A DNA stretch of 8,226 nt from Bacillota bacterium (GTDB lineage Bacteria > Bacillota > Clostridia > Christensenellales > Aristaeellaceae). Both the position numbers and the translations under genes were made by a program. The notes under the pieces are model-generated. The model was given only the letters and a program-made list of their open reading frames with translations. It did not search any database and had not been told where the DNA came from. Shown here piece by piece: positions 6,428-8,226 of this stretch. The DNA lies in assembly GCA_023443705.1 (NCBI GenBank), contig JAEZTD010000120.1, positions 1 to 8,226 of the forward strand, given 5' to 3'. Within the stretch, counting starts at the first letter, position 1, and each line of letters starts with the position of its first letter.

Positions 6428-6910
6428 ATGGAATCGTTTGGCATTTTCTTCGCGGTACTTGGGATGGCGCTGGCTGCGCTTCTGCCGGGAATAGCTTCTT
6501 CCATCGGAGTCAGCCAGGCGGGCCAGGCGGCCGCCGGCGTCGTGACGGACGATCCGTCGAAGTTCAGCAAGGTGCTGATTCTTCAGCTGCTCCCGGGTAC
6601 CCAGGGCATCTACGGCCTTCTGATCGCCTTCGTCACCATGCTCAACATCGGCCTCCTCGGCGGCTCCGCCAGCATTTCGCTGGTCAAAGGGCTGTGCTAT
6701 CTGGCGGCCTGCCTGCCGATGGCCATCGTCGGCTATCTGTCCGCCGTCTATCAGGGCAAGGCGTCCATTGCCAGCATCAACCTGGTTTCAAAGCGCCCCG
6801 ACCAGTTTGGTAAGTCCATGATCTTCCCGGCGATGGTCGAAACCTACGCGATCCTCGCGCTTTTGATCAGCCTTCTGGGTGTAATGAACGTCACCAATTT
6901 GCCCGTTTGA
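6428..6910 (+). CDS. ntpK: V-type ATP synthase subunit K (Na+-binding proteolipid, c-ring)
   Basis: This 160-residue proteolipid has four predicted membrane helices formed by duplication of a two-helix hairpin. It assembles into the rotor ring that carries ions across the membrane. The key carboxylate is E139 in MVETYAI. The Na+-coordinating residues known from Enterococcus hirae NtpK (L61, T64, Q65, Q110, E139, with Y68) have counterparts here: L55, T58 and Q59 in LLPGTQGIYG, Y62, Q109 in YQGK, and E139. As is usual for V-type rings, the first hairpin lacks the ion-binding carboxylate. ATG 6428 is chosen because AGGAGG (6412-6417) lies 10 nt upstream; a TTG at 6422 overlaps the ntpI stop and is too close. 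The stop TGA (6908-6910) abuts the ribosome binding site of ntpE. Na+ coupling is inferred from the residues and was not measured. Confidence 0.96.
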   Translation: MESFGIFFAVLGMALAALLPGIASSIGVSQAGQAAAGVVTDDPSKFSKVLILQLLPGTQGIYGLLIAFVTMLNIGLLGGSASISLVKGLCYLAACLPMAIVGYLSAVYQGKASIASINLVSKRPDQFGKSMIFPAMVETYAILALLISLLGVMNVTNLPV

Positions 6911-6921
6911 GGAGGTCTACC

Positions 6922-7512
6922 ATGGCCGGCCTTGATACCATCACGAAGACCATTCTGGAAGAAGCGGGTGCCGAGGCGCAGGCGATCCTGGAGCGCGCCC
7001 GCGCGGAAGCCGCGCGCGTCCTCGCCGAAGCCAAGGCGGCAACCGACGGTGACTGCGAGAAAATCGTAGAAGCCGGGCGGCAGCGCGCCGAGGACACCCG
7101 CCTGCGGGCGGAAGGCGATGTCGCTATGGAAAAACGTCGCGCGCTGCTTGAGCGCAAGCAGCGGCTCTTGGACGATGCGGTGCGCGCGGCGCGGGAGGCG
7201 GTGCTCCATGAGCCCGCGGACAGATATTTTGAATTTCTGAACCGTCTCGCCCAAAAAAACGCTGAAAAGGGCGTCGGCATCATGTATCTGTCGAAGCACG
7301 ATCTGTCGCGTCTGCCGGAGGGCTTCCATCAGGCGCTGAACCGCGCGCTGCCCGAAGGCGCGGAGATCGACATCTCGTCGAGCGCTCGTCCGATTGACGG
7401 CGGGTTCATCCTGAAATACGGAGACATTGAGCAGAACTGCTCGCTGGCGGCGATCTTTGACGAGAACCGGGAACGGATTCTCGACGCCGCACGCGCCGCG
7501 CTGTTTGACTAA
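6922..7512 (+). CDS. ntpE: V-type ATP synthase subunit E (peripheral stalk)
   Basis: The 196-residue protein begins with a long alanine/glutamate/arginine-rich helix (about 1-90, e.g. ILERARAEAARVLAEAKAA) that would pair with subunit G/H. A globular alpha/beta C-terminal domain (about 95-196) follows, which caps the catalytic B subunit. The family hallmark near the end is GGFILKYGDIEQNCSLAAIF, followed by an ENRERIL helix. It lacks any membrane segment. ATG 6922 follows GGAGG (6911-6915) with 6 nt spacing and is the only well-placed start. It lies 11 nt after ntpK and about 30 nt before ntpC, in the standard K-E-C order. Length is normal for the family (about 190-200). Confidence 0.94.
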   Translation: MAGLDTITKTILEEAGAEAQAILERARAEAARVLAEAKAATDGDCEKIVEAGRQRAEDTRLRAEGDVAMEKRRALLERKQRLLDDAVRAAREAVLHEPADRYFEFLNRLAQKNAEKGVGIMYLSKHDLSRLPEGFHQALNRALPEGAEIDISSSARPIDGGFILKYGDIEQNCSLAAIFDENRERILDAARAALFD

Positions 7513-7542
7513 CCGAAAGCCGCGCGAAAGGAGGCAGGCGCT

Positions 7543-8226
7543 TTGCCCGATACAATCTACGCGGTGACCCGCGTACACAACAACGAGCAGAACATGCTGG
7601 ATCGTCTGGACATTGAGCGGCTTATTGCCGCGAGGACGGGCGGCGACGCATTGCGCATGCTCCGTGACAAGGGCTGGGGCGCGCAGGACGCGCCGGACGG
7701 GGACATCGACGGGTTCCTCGCCGCGGAGCGCGCCCGCGCTTGGGCGTTTGTGGAGGAGATTGCGGAGGATATGAGGCCCTTCGAGCTGTTTCGGCTCGGC
7801 GCGGATTACCATAACCTTAAAGCCGCGATCAAGCTGTGCCACGCCGGGCACACAGACGATGAAGCGGCGCGCTACCTCCTGCCCGGCGGCACGATCCCGG
7901 CGGCGCACATCGTAAAGGCGGTGTCAACGCGAGACGATTCCGCCCTTCCGCCCCAGATGGCCGAGGTGGCGCGAAAAGCAAGCGAGGCGCTCCTGCACAC
8001 GGGCAGCGGGCAAATTTCCGATTTTCTGGTGGATGCCGGTGCGATCACGGCGATAGACCGGGCGGGGAAGGAATCGCCGAGCGATCTTTTGCGCGCCTGG
8101 GCCCGCATTCAGGCGGATGCGGCCATCGTGAAGATCGCGCTCAGGGGCGCGCGTATGGGTCTCAGAAGGGACGCACTGGAAATCGCCATCCCTGAGGCCG
8201 GGAGCCTTGACCGGATGAGGATGATC
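7543..8226 (+). CDS. ntpC: V-type ATP synthase subunit C (AC39/d-subunit), 3' end beyond window
   Basis: An uninterrupted frame of 228 codons runs to the end of the window, starting with TTG at 7543 behind a strong AAAGGAGG (7527-7534) with 8 nt spacing. There is no ATG before codon 18. The translation MPDTIYAVTRVHNNEQNML, the ADYHNLKAAIK block (87-97) and the helix ADAAIVKIALRGARMGL (191-207) match the helical AC39/d-type subunit, which sits as a funnel between the K ring and the central stalk. Homologues are about 330-350 residues long, so roughly 100 C-terminal residues lie outside. The position after ntpE is as expected. The catalytic A and B subunits and D should follow downstream. Confidence 0.92.
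   Translation, partial: MPDTIYAVTRVHNNEQNMLDRLDIERLIAARTGGDALRMLRDKGWGAQDAPDGDIDGFLAAERARAWAFVEEIAEDMRPFELFRLGADYHNLKAAIKLCHAGHTDDEAARYLLPGGTIPAAHIVKAVSTRDDSALPPQMAEVARKASEALLHTGSGQISDFLVDAGAITAIDRAGKESPSDLLRAWARIQADAAIVKIALRGARMGLRRDALEIAIPEAGSLDRMRMI

Noticed and set aside
6844..7908. 354-codon antisense open frame across ntpK, ntpE and ntpC
   Set aside because: It spans three genes and their ribosome binding sites on the other strand and has no domain-like features; a shadow of GC-rich codon use.

Overview
The window reads as chromosomal DNA of a Firmicutes (Clostridia-like) bacterium. The support is a V-type (archaeal/vacuolar-type) ATPase operon in the order known from Enterococcus ntp clusters (F-I-K-E-C...), strong AGGAGG-type ribosome binding sites, sigma-A-like promoters with TATAAT boxes, and a 3' CCA encoded in the tRNA gene. 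The V-ATPase genes are visibly GC-rich while the intergenic stretches are more AT-rich. Genus cannot be fixed from the sequence alone; an uncultured gut-type Clostridia lineage is a guess.

Layout. Positions 1-160 hold a tRNA-Asn(GUU) gene with its intrinsic terminator, possibly the last member of a tRNA cluster. Positions 161-577 have no convincing gene. Instead there is a roughly 257-bp element bounded by imperfect 26-bp inverted repeats (257-282 and 490-515) and packed with small hairpins, which looks like a MITE-type non-autonomous mobile element. A sigma-A-like promoter (578-606) then drives a membrane-anchored calcineurin-like metallophosphoesterase (667-1512). A second good promoter (1581-1609) drives a secreted 315-residue protein of unrecognised family (1648-2595). 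A 330-nt intergenic stretch carries a GC-rich terminator-like hairpin and an extended -10 promoter for a tandem-GNAT acetyltransferase (2926-3867).

From 4008 to the end of the window lies the start of a V-type ATPase operon behind an extended -10 promoter: ntpF (stalk subunit G/H), ntpI (membrane stator subunit with essential arginine motif), ntpK (duplicated proteolipid rotor subunit), ntpE (peripheral stalk) and ntpC (central-stalk/rotor socket, TTG start, cut by the window end). Genes are tightly spaced and co-oriented. The catalytic A and B subunits and the D and G/F rotor parts are expected just downstream but not seen. Subunit K carries every residue of the Na+-binding site known from Enterococcus hirae NtpK, so the enzyme is probably Na+-coupled.

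All protein genes lie on the + strand. Nothing in the window is a clear new multi-gene system. The most unusual items are the MITE-like element, the orphan secreted protein, and the Na+ signature of the ATPase.
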